A stretch of 64,000 nucleotides of DNA from Phocoena phocoena (taxonomy: Eukaryota; Chordata; Mammalia; Artiodactyla; Phocoenidae): NCBI RefSeq assembly GCF_963924675.1, contig NC_089221.1, positions 86,982,296 to 87,046,295 of the forward strand, written 5' to 3'. Shown here piece after piece: positions 12,762-24,700 of the stretch (the stretch's first letter is position 1; each line of letters starts with the position of its first letter). A program made the position numbers and the translations under genes. Under the pieces are notes generated by a model that was not told where the DNA came from, ran no database searches, and saw only the letters and a program-made list of their open reading frames with translations.

Positions 12762-14184
12762 GGATATACCATGTTCTTGGACTGGAAGAATCAACATTGT
12801 GAAAATGACTGTACTACCAAAAGTAATCTACAGAACTAATGCAATCCCTATTAAACTACCAATGACATTTTTCACAGAACTAGAACAAAATATTTCAGAG
12901 TTTGTATGGAAACACAAAAGACCCCGAATAGCCAAAGCAATCTTGAGAAAGAAAAATGAGGCTGGAGGAATCAGGCTCCCGGACTTCAGACTATACTTCA
13001 AAGCTACAGTAATCAAGACAGTATAGTACTGGCACTAAAACAGAAATACAAATCAATGGAACAGGATAGAAAGCCCAGAGATAAACCCACACACATATGG
13101 TCACCTTATTTTTGATAAAGGAGGCAAGAATATGCAATAGAGAAAAGACAGCCTCTTCAATAAGTGGTACCGGGAAAAATGGACAGCTACATGTAAAAGA
13201 ATGAAATTAGAACACTCCCTAACACCATACACAAAAATAAACTCAAAATGGATTAGAGACCTAAATGTAAGACTGGGCACTATAAAACTCTTAGAGGAAA
13301 ACATAGGAAGAACACTCTTTGACATAAATCACAGCAAGACATTTTTTGATCCACCTCCTAGAGTAATGGAAATTAAAACAAAAATAAACAAATGGGACCT
13401 AATGAAACTTAAAAGCTTTTGCACAGCAAAGGAAACCATAAACAAGATGAAAAGACGACCCTCAGAATGGGAGAAAATATTTGCAAATGAATCATTGGAC
13501 AAAGGATTAATCTCCAAAATTTACAAGCAGCTCATGCAGCTCAATATCAAATAAATAAACAATCCAATACAAAAATTGGTAGAAGACCTAAATAGACATT
13601 TCTCCAGAGAAGATATACAGATAGCTAACAAACACATGAAAGAATGCTCAACATCACTAATCATTAGAGAAATGCAAATCAAAACTACAATGAGGTATCA
13701 CCTCACACCAGTCGGAATGGCCATCATCAAAAAATCTAGAAACAATAAATGCTGGAGAGGGTGTGGAGAAAAGGGGACACTCTTACACTGCTGGTGGGAA
13801 TGTGAATTGGTTCAGCAACTATGGAGAACAGTATGGAGGTTCCTTAAAAAACTACAAATAGAATTACCATATGACCCAGCAATCCCACTACTGGGCATAT
13901 ACCCTGAGAAAACCAAAATTCAAAAAGAGTCATGTACCAAAATGTTCATTGCAGCTCTATTTACAATAGCCCGGAGATGGAAAGAACCTAAGCGCCCATC
14001 ATCGGACGAATGGATAAAGAAGATGTGGCACATATACACAATGGAATATTACTCAGCCTTAAAAAGAAATGAAATTGAGATATTTGTAATGAGATGGATA
14101 GACCTAGAGTCTGTCATACAGAGTGAAGTAAGTCAGAAAGACAAAGACAAATACCGTATGCTAACACATATATATGGAATTTAA
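12762..14184 (+). pseudogene. L1 ORF2 C-terminal part, disrupted
   Basis: Encodes roughly the last 470 codons of L1 ORF2, downstream of the reverse-transcriptase active site, including the Cys-rich segment ([18 protein letters not shown] near 13752-13806). All three open pieces lie in the same frame. They are separated by in-frame stops, including tag at 13024-13026 (a Trp codon in the related copy at 58562-59557) and taa at 13552-13554. The last piece ends with YGI and the natural ORF2 stop at 14182-14184. No catalytic function is possible: endonuclease and reverse-transcriptase motifs were never included because of 5' truncation. Confidence 0.88.
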
Positions 14185-14406
14185 GGGGAAAAAATGTCAT
14201 GAAGAACCTAGGGATAAGACAGGAATAGAGGCGCAGACCTACTGGAGAACGGACTTGAGGATATGGGGAGGGGGAAGGGTGAGTTTTGACAGGGCGAGAG
14301 AGAGTCATGGACATATACACACTAACAAACGTAGTAAGGTAGATAGCTAGGGGGAAGCAGCCGCAAGGCACAGGGATATTAGCTCGGGGCTTTGGGACAG
14401 CCTGGA

Positions 14407-14436
14407 GGGGTGGGAGGGGGAGAGTGGGAGGGAGGG
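14407..14436 (+). other. G-quadruplex-type tract in L1 3' UTR
   Basis: Runs of G of length 4, 3, 5, 3, 3 and 3 with short spacers on the sense strand of the L1 3' UTR. A polypurine, quadruplex-prone tract in this position is a known conserved trait of mammalian L1 3' UTRs. Folding here is inferred from the run lengths only. Confidence 0.6.
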
Positions 14437-14568
14437 AGACGCAAGAGGGAAGACACATGGGAGCACATGTATATGTACAGCTGATTCACTTTGTTATAAA
14501 TCAGAAACTAACACACCATTGTAAAGCAATTATACCCCAATAAAGATGTTAAAAAAAAAAAAAAAAAA

Positions 14569-15013
14569 GAAACAAAATTGAATTATTTGTAGTGAGATGG
14601 ATGGGCCTAGAGACTGTCATGCAGAGTGAAGTAAGTCAGAAAGAGAAAAATAAAAGCTTCTGAAGAACCTAGGGGCAGGACAGGACTGAAGAAAGACACA
14701 GAGGTAGAGAATGGACTTGAGGACATGGGGAGGGGGAAGGGTAAGCTGGGACGAAGTGAGAGAGTGGCATGGACTTATATATACTACCAAATGTAAAATA
14801 GATAGTGGGAAGTAGCTGCATAGCACAGGGAGATCAGTTCAGTGCTTTACAACGACCTACAGGGGAGGGATAGGGAGGATGGGAGGGAGGCTCAAGAGGG
14901 AGGGGATATGGGTATATATATATGTATAGCTGATTCACTTTGTTATAAAGCAGAAACTAACACACCATTGTAAAGCAATTATACTCCAATAAAGATGTTA
15001 AAAATAAATAAAT
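14569..15013 (+). mobile_element. Second L1 3' end attached behind L1-A
   Basis: Starts at gaaacaaaattgaattattt, which aligns with the end of ORF2 in the first half (14066 onward), and then repeats the 3' UTR. It lacks about 55 bases present in the first half just after the ORF2 end, so it derives from a different L1 copy and is not a simple tandem duplication. The junction lies between an A-run (14551-14568) and a point in ORF2 that is itself preceded by aaaaa in relatives. Confidence 0.85.
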
Positions 15014-15032
15014 AAAGACATTAGGCAAGAGA

Positions 15033-15640
15033 TGTGGAGTCATGTTTCTCTGGGATATTAAAGGTTGTAGTAGTCACTAAAGCAACTGAATTGAACTATG
15101 CTAACTTTTAGCCCTGGAATTGAGTGAAAAGGCACTCATGTGTTCTTAAATTTGTATAATATACTAAATACTACTGTTACACTTGTAATATGCGGTGACC
15201 TTTGAATCATGGAGCCCACAACAGGGACCTGTTTTCCAGGTCTAAAACAAAAGGATGGGGAGGTGTGAGGGACAAGAGACTCGTACACACTGCTTGAATA
15301 CCCTTCTTTGACGGAAAGAATTTTACACAGAACAAGATCTCCCTTTTTAAAATTTTCAGTAAAAAATAAATGTACTCTATAGCATAGTAGTGAGTTGGCA
15401 GACAGGGCTCTAAACTATTTGGACGGTTCTAAAGACTGTATACCATAGCTTCAGAGAAAGTTCAGTATGGTCATAAAATCCCCCAAATGGCCAAAATAAA
15501 GAGTGGCTAAAATAGAATAGTGGAGAGGGTCAATCTCTTGAGTATGGATTATGAGGGCATCAGAATGAGGATTGGTTTCAGAGGCTAGAGGGGAAATATT
15601 TTCCTCTGAGAAGGGCCTGAATTTCACTTAAAACAGGGGT
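15033..15640. other. Unassigned DNA
   Basis: No gene or named repeat recognised. Confidence 0.5.
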
Positions 15641-15642
15641 TG

Positions 15643-15800
15643 TGATATAGGTTGAATGTTTATGTCCCCCAAATTCATATGTTGAAACTTATTCCCCAGT
15701 GTGGCCCAAAACCTATGGCCCTCACTATTACACTGTATAGGGTAGTTGGGCTAATACATTTGTGGTTTTATACCAAAACAAGTGTGATGTGGCCTATGAA
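15643..15800 (+). repeat. MLT1-like LTR, 5' fragment
   Basis: The segment starting ggttgaatgtttatgtccccc, followed by aaattcatatgttgaaactta, matches the sense-strand start of MaLR/MLT1-type LTRs. The match fades after about 150 bases. Confidence 0.6.
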
Positions 15801-16044
15801 TTCAAGAGATAGAAATTATACAATAATTACATAAGTTCACAGTATCTATAATGAATATTTAAATACTTTAAACTGATTCCTGGTAAACATTATACCCAGA
15901 TGTCATAGTTGATAAACATATTGGCATGTTTGGAAGGAAATCACCCTCCTCCTGCTTGCCTAAAATGTTTTTCCTTTATACCTTTCAATGGATGCCTATA
16001 ATTTTAGTGTTATTTTTTCCTCTAGTTTAGGAAAAACTAGTTTA

Positions 16045-16170
16045 GGGCAGTGCTTTCCAAACCTTTGAGGACTTTAGAGTCACCTAGGAAGTTTAATTAA
16101 AAAAAAAAAATTCCTGGACCTTACCTGACAATTTTATTTCAGTGGGGCCACACTTTAAGAAACACTGATT
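16045..16170 (+). repeat. MER5-type hAT remnant
   Basis: The pattern begins cagtgctttccaaacctttg and ends ccacactttaagaaacactg, the inverted ends of the short MER5 family of non-autonomous hAT transposons. The middle is shortened and carries an A-run. Confidence 0.65.
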
Positions 16171-16850
16171 TAAACAATTACTTTCTTAAGAACTACCTCT
16201 GATCAAAAGAATGGTTGAGACAATAGCTGATAGATCATTCAAGAATGAATGGATTTTTATTGAAAAGCATAAAATCAGGAATAAAGCATAAAATCAAGCA
16301 TGTAAAACTGCCAGGCAAAGTCCAGATGGAGTGGTTCTGAGTTGCAAAGGAGTAGCCTTGGATGTCCAACTTAGACCCTAGCAGAGCAAGTCAAGGAGGA
16401 TTGTGAATTCACAATTTAGCCAAGTCAGGAGTTGTCTTTCCTTCTATTTCTATAATAATCTTCTCGTTAAATGGTGAGATAGTATGTGCTAGTAGATAAA
16501 ACACAGTCTATATTTTGCCAAGCTTTTTTATAAGGGCTGTGCTACTTCATAGCCAATATCATATTCATAGTACTCATATGTTTTAAATATGTGGGATAGC
16601 ATGCATTCAGGAGAAATTTATCATGCACATCTGTAATAGTGCTACAATTTAAAATAAGCAGCTTACATTATTGATGAAAAAATTCTTGACTGTTAAAAAA
16701 TCTCTTTGCTTTTTTTTTTTTAGGGTAGTACATGTGTGAGAATGTATGGGATTTATTGGATGAAATGTCATTGAGACAATCTTAGACAATGGGCATTTTC
16801 AGGTTTATCCATTTTCTTACTAGCCTCAAAATGAGGGGTTATACCGTATG
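16171..16850. other. Unassigned DNA
   Basis: No gene or named repeat recognised apart from a T-run near 16710-16722. Confidence 0.5.
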
Positions 16851-16851
16851 G

Positions 16852-16870
16852 TTATTTATTTATTTATTTT

Positions 16871-16932
<62 letters not shown>
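16852..16932 (+). repeat. Compound microsatellite (TTTA)n(TC)n(AC)n
   Basis: Four tttatt-type units lead into a TC run (about 16870-16890) and then an uninterrupted AC run of about 21 units to 16932. The three motifs are directly joined. Confidence 0.95.
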
Positions 16933-16936
<4 letters not shown>

Positions 16937-17613
16937 TTTTATTTTTACAAGAGATAAATAAACTGACACCGAGCATTGTAAATAGATGACCACAACAAAA
17001 GCAACAATGATTGCAATTACCAAACACGAAACACACTCATACTATGTCATAATATTGACATTCGGTCCAGTAATCCTCCACTGTAACAGCTCCTTTACTT
17101 TGCAGTGAAAATTGATTTGTATATTTTTTGCCTCTGAGTCCTGGTGGGATTTTTTTTTTTTATTCAAACAGAAAGTCAAAAAATTATAATCTTTGCTTTA
17201 AAAATACCTTTTATTATGAAATTCAATCCAGACTGTATTTTACTGTTTTTCTTATTTTGGGGCATATATCTATATCAGAGTAAAATGGCACAGAATAAAA
17301 GATATTAACTAGATTTGGGGTGGGGAGACAAATATGCAACAAAAACAAAAGCAAGAAGAAAAAATAATGTATTTATTGTTTAATGCCTAACACGATCAGC
17401 TTTAAATCCAATTACATAGTAGGTAAAAAGAGAGACATTCAATATCACTCAATGAAGATGAGTTTATCAGTTCTGAGCCAAAATGGACAAGAAAACGAAC
17501 AACTCTAAAAAGATAAAAGCAAAACAGATGCCCTAGCTGTCAAGATGCTACACAAGGTCAGGCTGATTCCTTGCCTTAGTCCAATCTTAGAGATGCCACA
17601 GAAGGAAAATGAT
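16933..17613. other. Unassigned DNA
   Basis: No gene or named repeat recognised. Confidence 0.5.
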
Positions 17614-17861
17614 TTTTTTAAATAAATAAATTTATTTATTTATTTTTGGCTGCATTGGGTCTTCGTTGCTGCACGGGCTTTCACTAGTTGCAGCGAGCAG
17701 GGTCTACTCTTCATTGTAGTGCGTGGGCTGCTCATTGAGGTGGCTTCTCGTTGCAGAGCATGGGCTCTAGGCGTGTGGGCTTCGGTAGTTGTGACATGCG
17801 GGCTCAGTAGTTGTGGCTCGCGGGCTATAGCGTGCAGGCTCAGTAGTTGTGGTGCACAGAC
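17614..17861 (-). mobile_element. CHR-1 type SINE, truncated, antisense
   Basis: Starts with aataaataaatttatttattt followed by ggctgcattgggtcttcgttg on the plus strand, which is the reverse complement of the CHR-1 3' half. It continues through repeated cagtagttgtgg and gggct units to 17861, where it stops abruptly before the tRNA-like head. The polymerase III promoter part is therefore absent and the copy was born 5'-truncated or was later deleted. Confidence 0.85.
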
Positions 17862-18840
17862 TTACAGGAATAATCAAAATAAAGACTACAAGAACTCCAC
17901 TACAAGAACTCCGTGGGGATGGAGAGGACAGGCGGGGTGTAAGAGGGTAAGACGCCATTCCCAGAGAATTGTCTTACAACAGATTTTTGAGTTGAGGCCT
18001 TGCTCTTTGCCTTGCTGCTGTTAATATATTGCAGGATACAATAACACAGCAGACTGAGCCCAGTACTATGGGGGTGAGTGGAATGATAACATGAGGTCTG
18101 CCCCAGAGCTCTTCAGGGGAAAGAAGTAGACCCAACAGACACATGACTTGGGACTGACCACAAGCATCCCGACTTCCTCTCCCTCTCCCAAGGCCTTCAT
18201 TAAAAGCAGTGGGCAACTGAGAAAAGAGAAAATCTCACAGATGAGGGTTATTTTCAATCTCTCCATATTTTGCTTTTAGGCATGTGGCTTATAAATAAAA
18301 TTTGCCTGAGATATTAATTGTGTTATCTCACCTGACATTTCTTTAGTTTTACATGTGCCTTTGGTTCTCTCTTATGTACTGTTTACTGATATAGTTGACT
18401 TGCCTCTGTAGGGAGATACTTCTTCATGGGCCTCTCCCATATTTGCATGTCCTGACACAAAAGGCACTGACTGCTTTTGCTCTATATTATCTTTCAAGAA
18501 TATATAGTAAACAACTTTGGAAGATAGAGATAGTATTATGCTCTAGAGCAAAGGGCAGGAATGTTTATAGTCCATTATAACAATTTCCCATTTCCTCAGC
18601 TGAGGGAGACTCTCCAGAAAAAACCCACTGTATGTCAGGTGTCACTTGACTCTCTTCACATTGCCCTGTGGAGACAGGGATTCAGGGTTTTAGTAAAAGT
18701 GCTGCTACTCTGGTTATTGCTACTCTTGTGAATAATGTTCTTTCATTTTTTGACCCAGGCATGTTTTGTTCTGTTTCTGATAGCATACATGACTGTAACA
18801 GAGGAAAATGTTAGCTTACAGGCAGTACAAAATCTCAGAC
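17862..18840. other. Unassigned, moderately GC DNA with LTR-like hints
   Basis: No named repeat. There is a tandem ctacaagaactcc duplication near 17884-17910 and a ttataaataaaa segment near 18289-18300. These could belong to an old LTR, but nothing confirms it. Confidence 0.3.
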
Positions 18841-21130
18841 AATTCATACTTCTTGACTGTTGATAAGGATTGGATGGTGCAGTGACAAGAATTTCTGGAA
18901 GAGGAAGGATGAAGATCTCATGGGCCAGTTAATGGGATTTGAGGAAAGTCCATAGGATTGGTAGCAAACATGTTGATCCATTTGTATGGGCCACCAGGAA
19001 ATAAATGGTTTTCCATTTTATTGCCTATTCATGGGCCAGAATTGGGAAGGTAGTTGTAGGCGAACTAGCCAGAAGTAGGTTCAAAGATAGCTTCATGGAA
19101 AATGCCCTAGTTTGAAGCTAACTCACTGCCCAGTAAGTAAGTTATCTGGTGGTCAGCTGCAGCCCACCCAACTATAACTACTAGAACCAAAAATTTCATT
19201 AGCAGTGGAAAGTTCTGCTTCCTGTCAGCCTTTTTTTTTTTTTTTTGGCTGTGCGGCTTGTGCGATTTTTAGTTCCCCAAACAGAGATCGAATCCGGGTC
19301 CTCACCAGTGAAAGCACGAAGTCCTAACCACTGGACCACCAGGAAATTCCCAGGTTCTGCCTCCTTTCAGATAAAAGTTACAGAAATGCTTTTCTACACT
19401 GAGTATGAAAAGAGAAAAATTTACGACTGCTATGGGTAAAGAAGGTGAATGTTTAGAACAATGGCTTGTTCACTTGGGGGGTAAGGCGGGCAGAGCATTT
19501 ATTGTTTATTAATGAAGAATGGCAAAGTTTGTGTTGTCTTAAGGCTGAGCCCCACACTCCCACCCCAGATTCCCTACAGTCTATTATGCCAAACTTATCT
19601 CCATTTAGAGAGAATGTTAAAAGGACTCAGAGTTTTTTGAAGTGTGTCCTGGCTGCTATAAGAGAGTTTTGACTCTCTTAGGGAAACATCCCTGTGACAC
19701 ACCATTTTCCATGGGAAAAAATACATGAAGTACTAACTATTATTTGGGATACTACGGCTCGAGATTGGATTTACCATGTCCATAAGGTCTATCCAAGGGA
19801 GAATGGAAAAGTGGCCCAAAGAAATCTAGATAATTCTTGCGGTCATCCCTCCTACCTTGGAAACTCTCTTAGCCCTTATATTGAAACTGGGTGAAAACTT
19901 ATATCTTATTTTAGTAAGGGAGCAGATGATTCATCAGATTCATGTGAACTTCATAAAAAAGAAGCATTTCTCTGTTAGTCAAACCCAAATCAGCCAAGGA
20001 GTATAAACCATGTGGACATAGATGGAAAGCAATGTGGCTGTGGCTATCGAATCCAGATGTATCCAAAGCTGAAATAGATGTTGTCATTAATGAAGATGTT
20101 GTTGCCCAGAATGGGATTTGGGGTGAACAGAAAATACTGAAGTTTTATTTAATTGAGCTATTTGCTGCCTAAAAACCAGAGGCAAATGTGTCTTGCTTAC
20201 TGGAATAGAACTGTTTTCAAATTTCACCCTGACCATTTCCAGTCTCTTTGCCTCAAACTCAGGAGCTATACAGGTGTAAAGTGGGACTGATGTCCTCCTG
20301 TCTCCTGTAAATCCTAAAGGGCATATTCACTCATCCAATTAGTCTAGGTAAACATGAAGAAGGAAGGGACTCAAACCTTTATGGCATTGTTGTATATATG
20401 CACCCACGTCACCATCCCATTTAGGTTCATGGGCAAAGGGGGCACCCAAATTCAACTGATAGCATTTGAAAAATGTTTATATTAAGAAAGAAAAACTAAT
20501 ATTACCAGTGGATGTGGCCCTTTGGGCCAGTTCAGTGTACTGTTTTTTTGTGGCTTCTATGACTGAATTTTCAGTTTGTTGATGTTTTACATACTTTTAC
20601 TTTCCTATCCCATAAGTGCGGAGGGGATTCTCTTGATCAGGAAAAGTGATATAGAAAGTGCTTTTATTTGGGGGACCACACAACCCTAATGACTCCTTTG
20701 AACTAGAAGTCTTCATGCCTGAGAATCTTAATGATTGGGGTCTCTGGCAAAAGAAGGCAGCCCCTGCCTGGAGGTGACCCTTGAGGTTTAGGACTTGTTG
20801 CCTCCCAGGCATGACTACCAAGAATACCACTTGGAAAGCAGCTATTATCTTGCCACTGGCCTCTTGTTGAAATTGAATGCATAACCCCTGGAGGCCTTGT
20901 GAAACTCCAGCCTGATATCTCTATTCTGGGGGTAGGTCAATTTAGACTCTGCTAGAAAGAATTCTCTGTACTTTGAGTTTCTCTTTTGCAGTGCAATACA
21001 CTGTGTGTGTGTGCATCAAATGGTTCACTTAATGTCACCCATGGGAATTTGGGCTGGGGAATGTAAAAATCTAAATCCATAATGGACTTTTGTTCTTTCT
21101 TATGTGCCATGTGACAAGTTTAGAAAGAAA
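18841..21130 (+). other. Unidentified stretch with weak coding-like texture
   Basis: The base composition is more balanced than in the neighbours, and short stop-free runs appear on the plus strand (19466-19672, 19694-19894, and about 50 codons from 19979). Stops are only slightly rarer than expected by chance, and frames change repeatedly. I do not recognise the product. An old endogenous retroviral body or a decayed processed gene would both fit, as would chance. A short SINE at 19229-19351 interrupts the region, so whatever it is predates that insertion. Confidence 0.25.
19229..19351 (-). mobile_element. Short tRNA-derived SINE (CHR/Bov-tA-like), antisense
   Basis: Minus-strand reading gives gggaatttcctggtggtccagtggttaggac, a tRNA-like A box, a B-box region and a 16-base A-tail (location only). 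A 19-bp imperfect target-site duplication flanks it: aagttctgcttcctgtcag at 19210-19228 and aggttctgcctcctttcag at 19352-19370, with three differences. That divergence indicates an older insertion than the CHR-2 copies. Confidence 0.85.
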
Positions 21131-21324
21131 ACAACTTTTCTAGGAAAAGAAGAAAAAAAAATTAGAAACGCATGCTTTTATTTTTATCCAATAAAGCATA
21201 AGTGAATTAGTTAATGTGAGACTACATAAAGATAGCCATAGTGGGAGACACAAAATGAATTGATTGATTAAAGTCAAGTAATATAAGTAAATATGACAGG
21301 TGGTATATAACCTTGATACTTAAG

Positions 21325-21482
21325 TTGTCGTCAGAGTACCAGGAGCATCAGCATAACCTAAAAACTTGCTGGAAATGCTGAATCTCTGCCCTCATTCCAG
21401 TAATGCTAAGTCAAAATCTGCATTTTGATGAGACCCCCAGGTTAACTGCATGAACATTATTAATCTATGAGAAACACTGGCA
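21325..21482 (+). repeat. MER5A-type hAT remnant
   Basis: Includes catcagcataacctaaaaac, the internal ctgaatctctgccctcattcc, and the end tctatgagaaacactgg, the ordered landmarks of MER5A. Confidence 0.7.
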
Positions 21483-21894
21483 TATGAGACAATAGGCATC
21501 TGCAGGAACTATGGTGAGTAGGAGAAAGTACAACCTATTTATAGCTAAAGACCTTCATCTGTTTAGGTCCAGAATTGTACAGATTTTACAACTTTTAAAG
21601 TGGAATCTGTACTCTATCTTTTAAAGCAAAATTTCCAATATTTATACTTGTAATAATTTTAAGAAAAATATTAGATACATTCTGCAATTCACAAAACATG
21701 TCTATGTATCAGACACTGTTGGAGGCAAAAGGTTTATACATTCTTCTCTAGGTTTTTCACATTTTACCTATTTCTGAACTGTAGACAATCCCCCTAAGTC
21801 ATGACATGTGACACCTTTGGTCCAGAAGGGGCAGAGAAAATAAACCAGGACTGCTCTATCATTACAACCTAGATGTAGAAACTAGATAGTAAAG

Positions 21895-22110
21895 GTGCTA
21901 TGAGTGTGGGATTTGAATTCATACAGCCTTAGTTTGAGTCTTTATTTCAAAATTTATAAACTGTATTGTTTTTGGCAATTTATTTAATTTTTCTACTTGT
22001 TCCATCAGCAAAATGAGGGGAGTGATTTCTGCAATGTAGGATTGCTGGAAGGATTAAATAAGTTGATGCAAGTAAAGAGTTTACACAATGCCCAGCATGG
22101 AATAAACTAA
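21895..22110 (+). repeat. MIR SINE
   Basis: Shows the MIR order: tttgaattcatacagcc, then a ttccatcagcaaaatgagggg segment, ggaaggattaaataagttga and acaatgcccagcatgg. It is highly diverged, as expected of this ancient family. Confidence 0.75.
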
Positions 22111-22135
22111 TAGGATCACCATTCCCTCCACTTAA

Positions 22136-22305
22136 TTCAATGATTCCCAACCCTTTCTGCAAATTAGAATCATGTGGGTTGCTACTGAAAACTTGCCAAT
22201 CTCTGAGCCCCATTCCAAGACAATTACATCAGAATCTCCATAGGTGAGGCACAGACTTGAATATTTAAAAATCTAGGCATGTCTAATGTGTGGCCAGATT
22301 TAACT
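22136..22305 (+). repeat. MER5A-type hAT remnant
   Basis: Begins atgattcccaacc, runs through aatcatgtgggttgct, gagccccattccaag and acatcagaatctcc, and ends tgtgtggccagatt. This is the MER5A order. Confidence 0.7.
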
Positions 22306-23050
22306 ACTACTTTTATAATGGAATAGAACATATGGCTATATAGTTGTCTTATGACTAGAAAACAAGGTGACTTCTCTGAGACTATGGCTGCTGTGGTTGT
22401 TTCTACATTAATCTTTTAAAATTCCATGTAAAAAGAGGCATATTATCTTTTATTTTTGCATTTTTATTGAGGTTCCTTTAAATGAAAAACTTTTTAATTT
22501 ATTTCTCCCCATGACTCAGATATTTTCCCAGTTCATACGTAGGACCTTCCATTTGTTCTTAAGTAATCACAGGATCGTGGAATTACTACTTATATTTCTT
22601 AGTCTTTATGGAAGATGATGTGCAGGACTAACAAACTTTCTCTTCCATACTTGGGCACTGACTTTCTGATCATGCAATAAGTAGATTTTGCTTGTTTTTC
22701 TCAAGTCGAGCTTGTTTTGATCCTTCTTATAAGTCAGTTTTAAAAGTGGCTCTTCATATTTGCATAGTTCATCGCAAACCTTCTATAGTTAATTATTCTT
22801 TCAAACAACTTAGAGGCGACTTTCTAAAAATCTATAAATTCCCTTAAAAATAATAAATTAAAAAACTGTGAGCTATTCTAATTTTTAAAAATGCAATGAA
22901 GGTGTTTTCTTTGTATAAGAAGATCTGAATCACAATTCAGAAGAGCATTACTCCTATAATGCTTTATAATGACTCAATATTAATCAGAGGTCTATGAAAT
23001 AATAAATTCTATTTGAGAGATTTAAAGAAGCTAAAAAATATTGAAAATCA
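22306..23050. other. Unassigned AT-rich DNA
   Basis: No gene or named repeat recognised. Confidence 0.5.
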
Positions 23051-23064
23051 AATTTCAAAAGCTT

Positions 23065-23413
23065 GGGCTCTCCCTGGTGACGCAGTGGTTAAGAATCTGC
23101 CTACCTGTGCAGGGGACATGGGTTCAAGCCCAGGTCCGGGAAGATCCCACATGTGGCAGAGCAGCTGAGCCTGTGTGCCACAATTACTGAGTCTGTGCTC
23201 TAGAGCCCACAAGCCACAACTACTGAGCCCACGTGCCACAACTGCTGAAGCCTGCACCTATGGCCCGTGCTCTGCAACAAGAGAAGCCACCGCCATGAGA
23301 AGCCCAAGCACTGCAATGAAGAATAGCCCCCACTCGCCACACCTAGTGAAAGCCTGCAGGCAGCAACAGACCCAAGGCAGCCAAAAATGAAAAAAAATAA
23401 ATTAAAAAAATTT
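23065..23413 (+). mobile_element. CHR-1 type SINE, full length
   Basis: A long CHR copy of about 350 bp. It has a tRNA-like head with acgcagtggttaagaatctg, a B-box-like gggttcaagccc, a body with repeated ccacaactactgagcc units, the CHR-1 tail aacagacccaaggcagcc and an A-rich end. The target-site duplication tttcaaaagctt lies at 23053-23064 and 23414-23425. Divergence is greater than in the CHR-2 copies. Confidence 0.92.
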
Positions 23414-23425
23414 TTTCAAAAGCTT

Positions 23426-24435
23426 TTAGATTTACGGGATGGAAGTACATAGTTAAAGAATAGTGTGCCAGGAGGAGTTGGCTCTTCTATTATAGATTAC
23501 ATCAATACCAGTTAGGTACAAGAGAGCACACACAGTGGAAGACAGTGGGGCTGTGATTGCACTTTATGATTAAAACTTTTCTTGCTATGTTGTTTCTTAT
23601 ATTACCAGAAGATATTATTAAACAACTACTATTACATTTTTTTCTTCCTTGGGTTCAAAGCCATTAAAATAGCTGACCATAATTACTTAAACAATAATTA
23701 GAGTGAAACTGAAGAAAATTCAAGCACAGCATGGACACGAGCAATGAATTATGTTAACAACAAACCCCCACGTGCCAATTCTTTGATGAAATTCCCAGAT
23801 AAAGATAATTAGCACATTTTCCTTTGTTTAAGTTTTCTCTTGCTTCAGAAAGAACTTATTGTCACATCACTTGCTTTCTTTGGGGAGAACAGTCTGCAAT
23901 TCCTTAGCATATTTTGAGATATTAATTTTTCTCTTGATATATTTTATTACTGAATTCAAAAATTATAGCATTTTCCACAATGTGAAATCTCCAGGCACCA
24001 ACAACTATTTGGTTTCAGCAGCAAAATGTACCTTTATACTCAACTATACCCTGATTCCAATATCCTACATTTGAAAAGAATGACTAATTTTGCTTTCTTT
24101 CCTGTTTATATCTATCCAACTCGTCTAATGGAGAGTAAGGTAAAAAGATTCATAGATGAGTAAGTTAAATTCTATTAATTAAGCATATTTTTAGAATATA
24201 CTATTCCAACCTTCTTCACATATATATATCAAAGAAAATGTAAATTCATGATGTCAGAGAAAAGAATGATATTTGTGTTCAAGAATGAAAAATACTTTTC
24301 TAACTCATATCTGTGGAATTAGAGTAAATGAGCTCAATTTATTCGTATTTTTTCTTCATGAACACTGAGGCCAAATGAGAACAATGTGGTCTCCTACCTC
24401 TAAGTTCTACTTAAACCCTTTATGTGTGTGGATGA
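23426..24435. other. Unassigned AT-rich DNA
   Basis: Contains several homeodomain-type TAAT/ATTA motifs (for example ataattacttaaacaataatta near 23679, location only), but no repeat or gene that I can name. Confidence 0.45.
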
Positions 24436-24439
24436 TGTA

Positions 24440-24700
24440 AATCTTCCTAAATCATAAATCTGATCATACCTATCCTCTGCTCAGTCATCTTCAATGATTC
24501 TCATTGCCTCTCAGAGACAGCCTCTTCTCTTTAGCTGACATTTAGAGATCTCTAGTGTTACCTCCAAATATTTCTCTTTACATTCACCATATGCCAATGA
24601 CTCAATAAGTTTTCTGTATATACCATATTCTCCAGACTCTTCTCCCCAGCCCACATAGATTCTGTCTTTACTCAAGATGTTCTTTCAACATCTTGTTTAA
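24440..24700 (+). repeat. Ancient L2 LINE fragment
   Basis: The order aaatctgatcatacctatc, ctctgctcagtcatcttcaa and tctcattgcctctcagagac corresponds to the L2 3' half on the plus strand. Confidence 0.6.

Larger units (their letters stand above)
12762..15013 (+). mobile_element. 5'-truncated L1 (L1-A) with two successive 3' ends
   Basis: A LINE-1 insertion that begins inside ORF2. It is flanked by a 19-bp duplication: aaagacataaggcaagaga at 12743-12761 and aaagacattaggcaagaga at 15014-15032 (one base shifted). The first L1 3' end runs to AATAAA at 14539-14544 and an 18-base A-run at 14551-14568. A second L1 3' terminus of the same family follows directly (14569-15013) and ends in AATAAA at 14988-14993 plus an aaataaata tail. 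Only two copies of the target duplication exist and they enclose both halves, so a single integration event of a composite molecule is the simplest reading. Confidence 0.9.
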
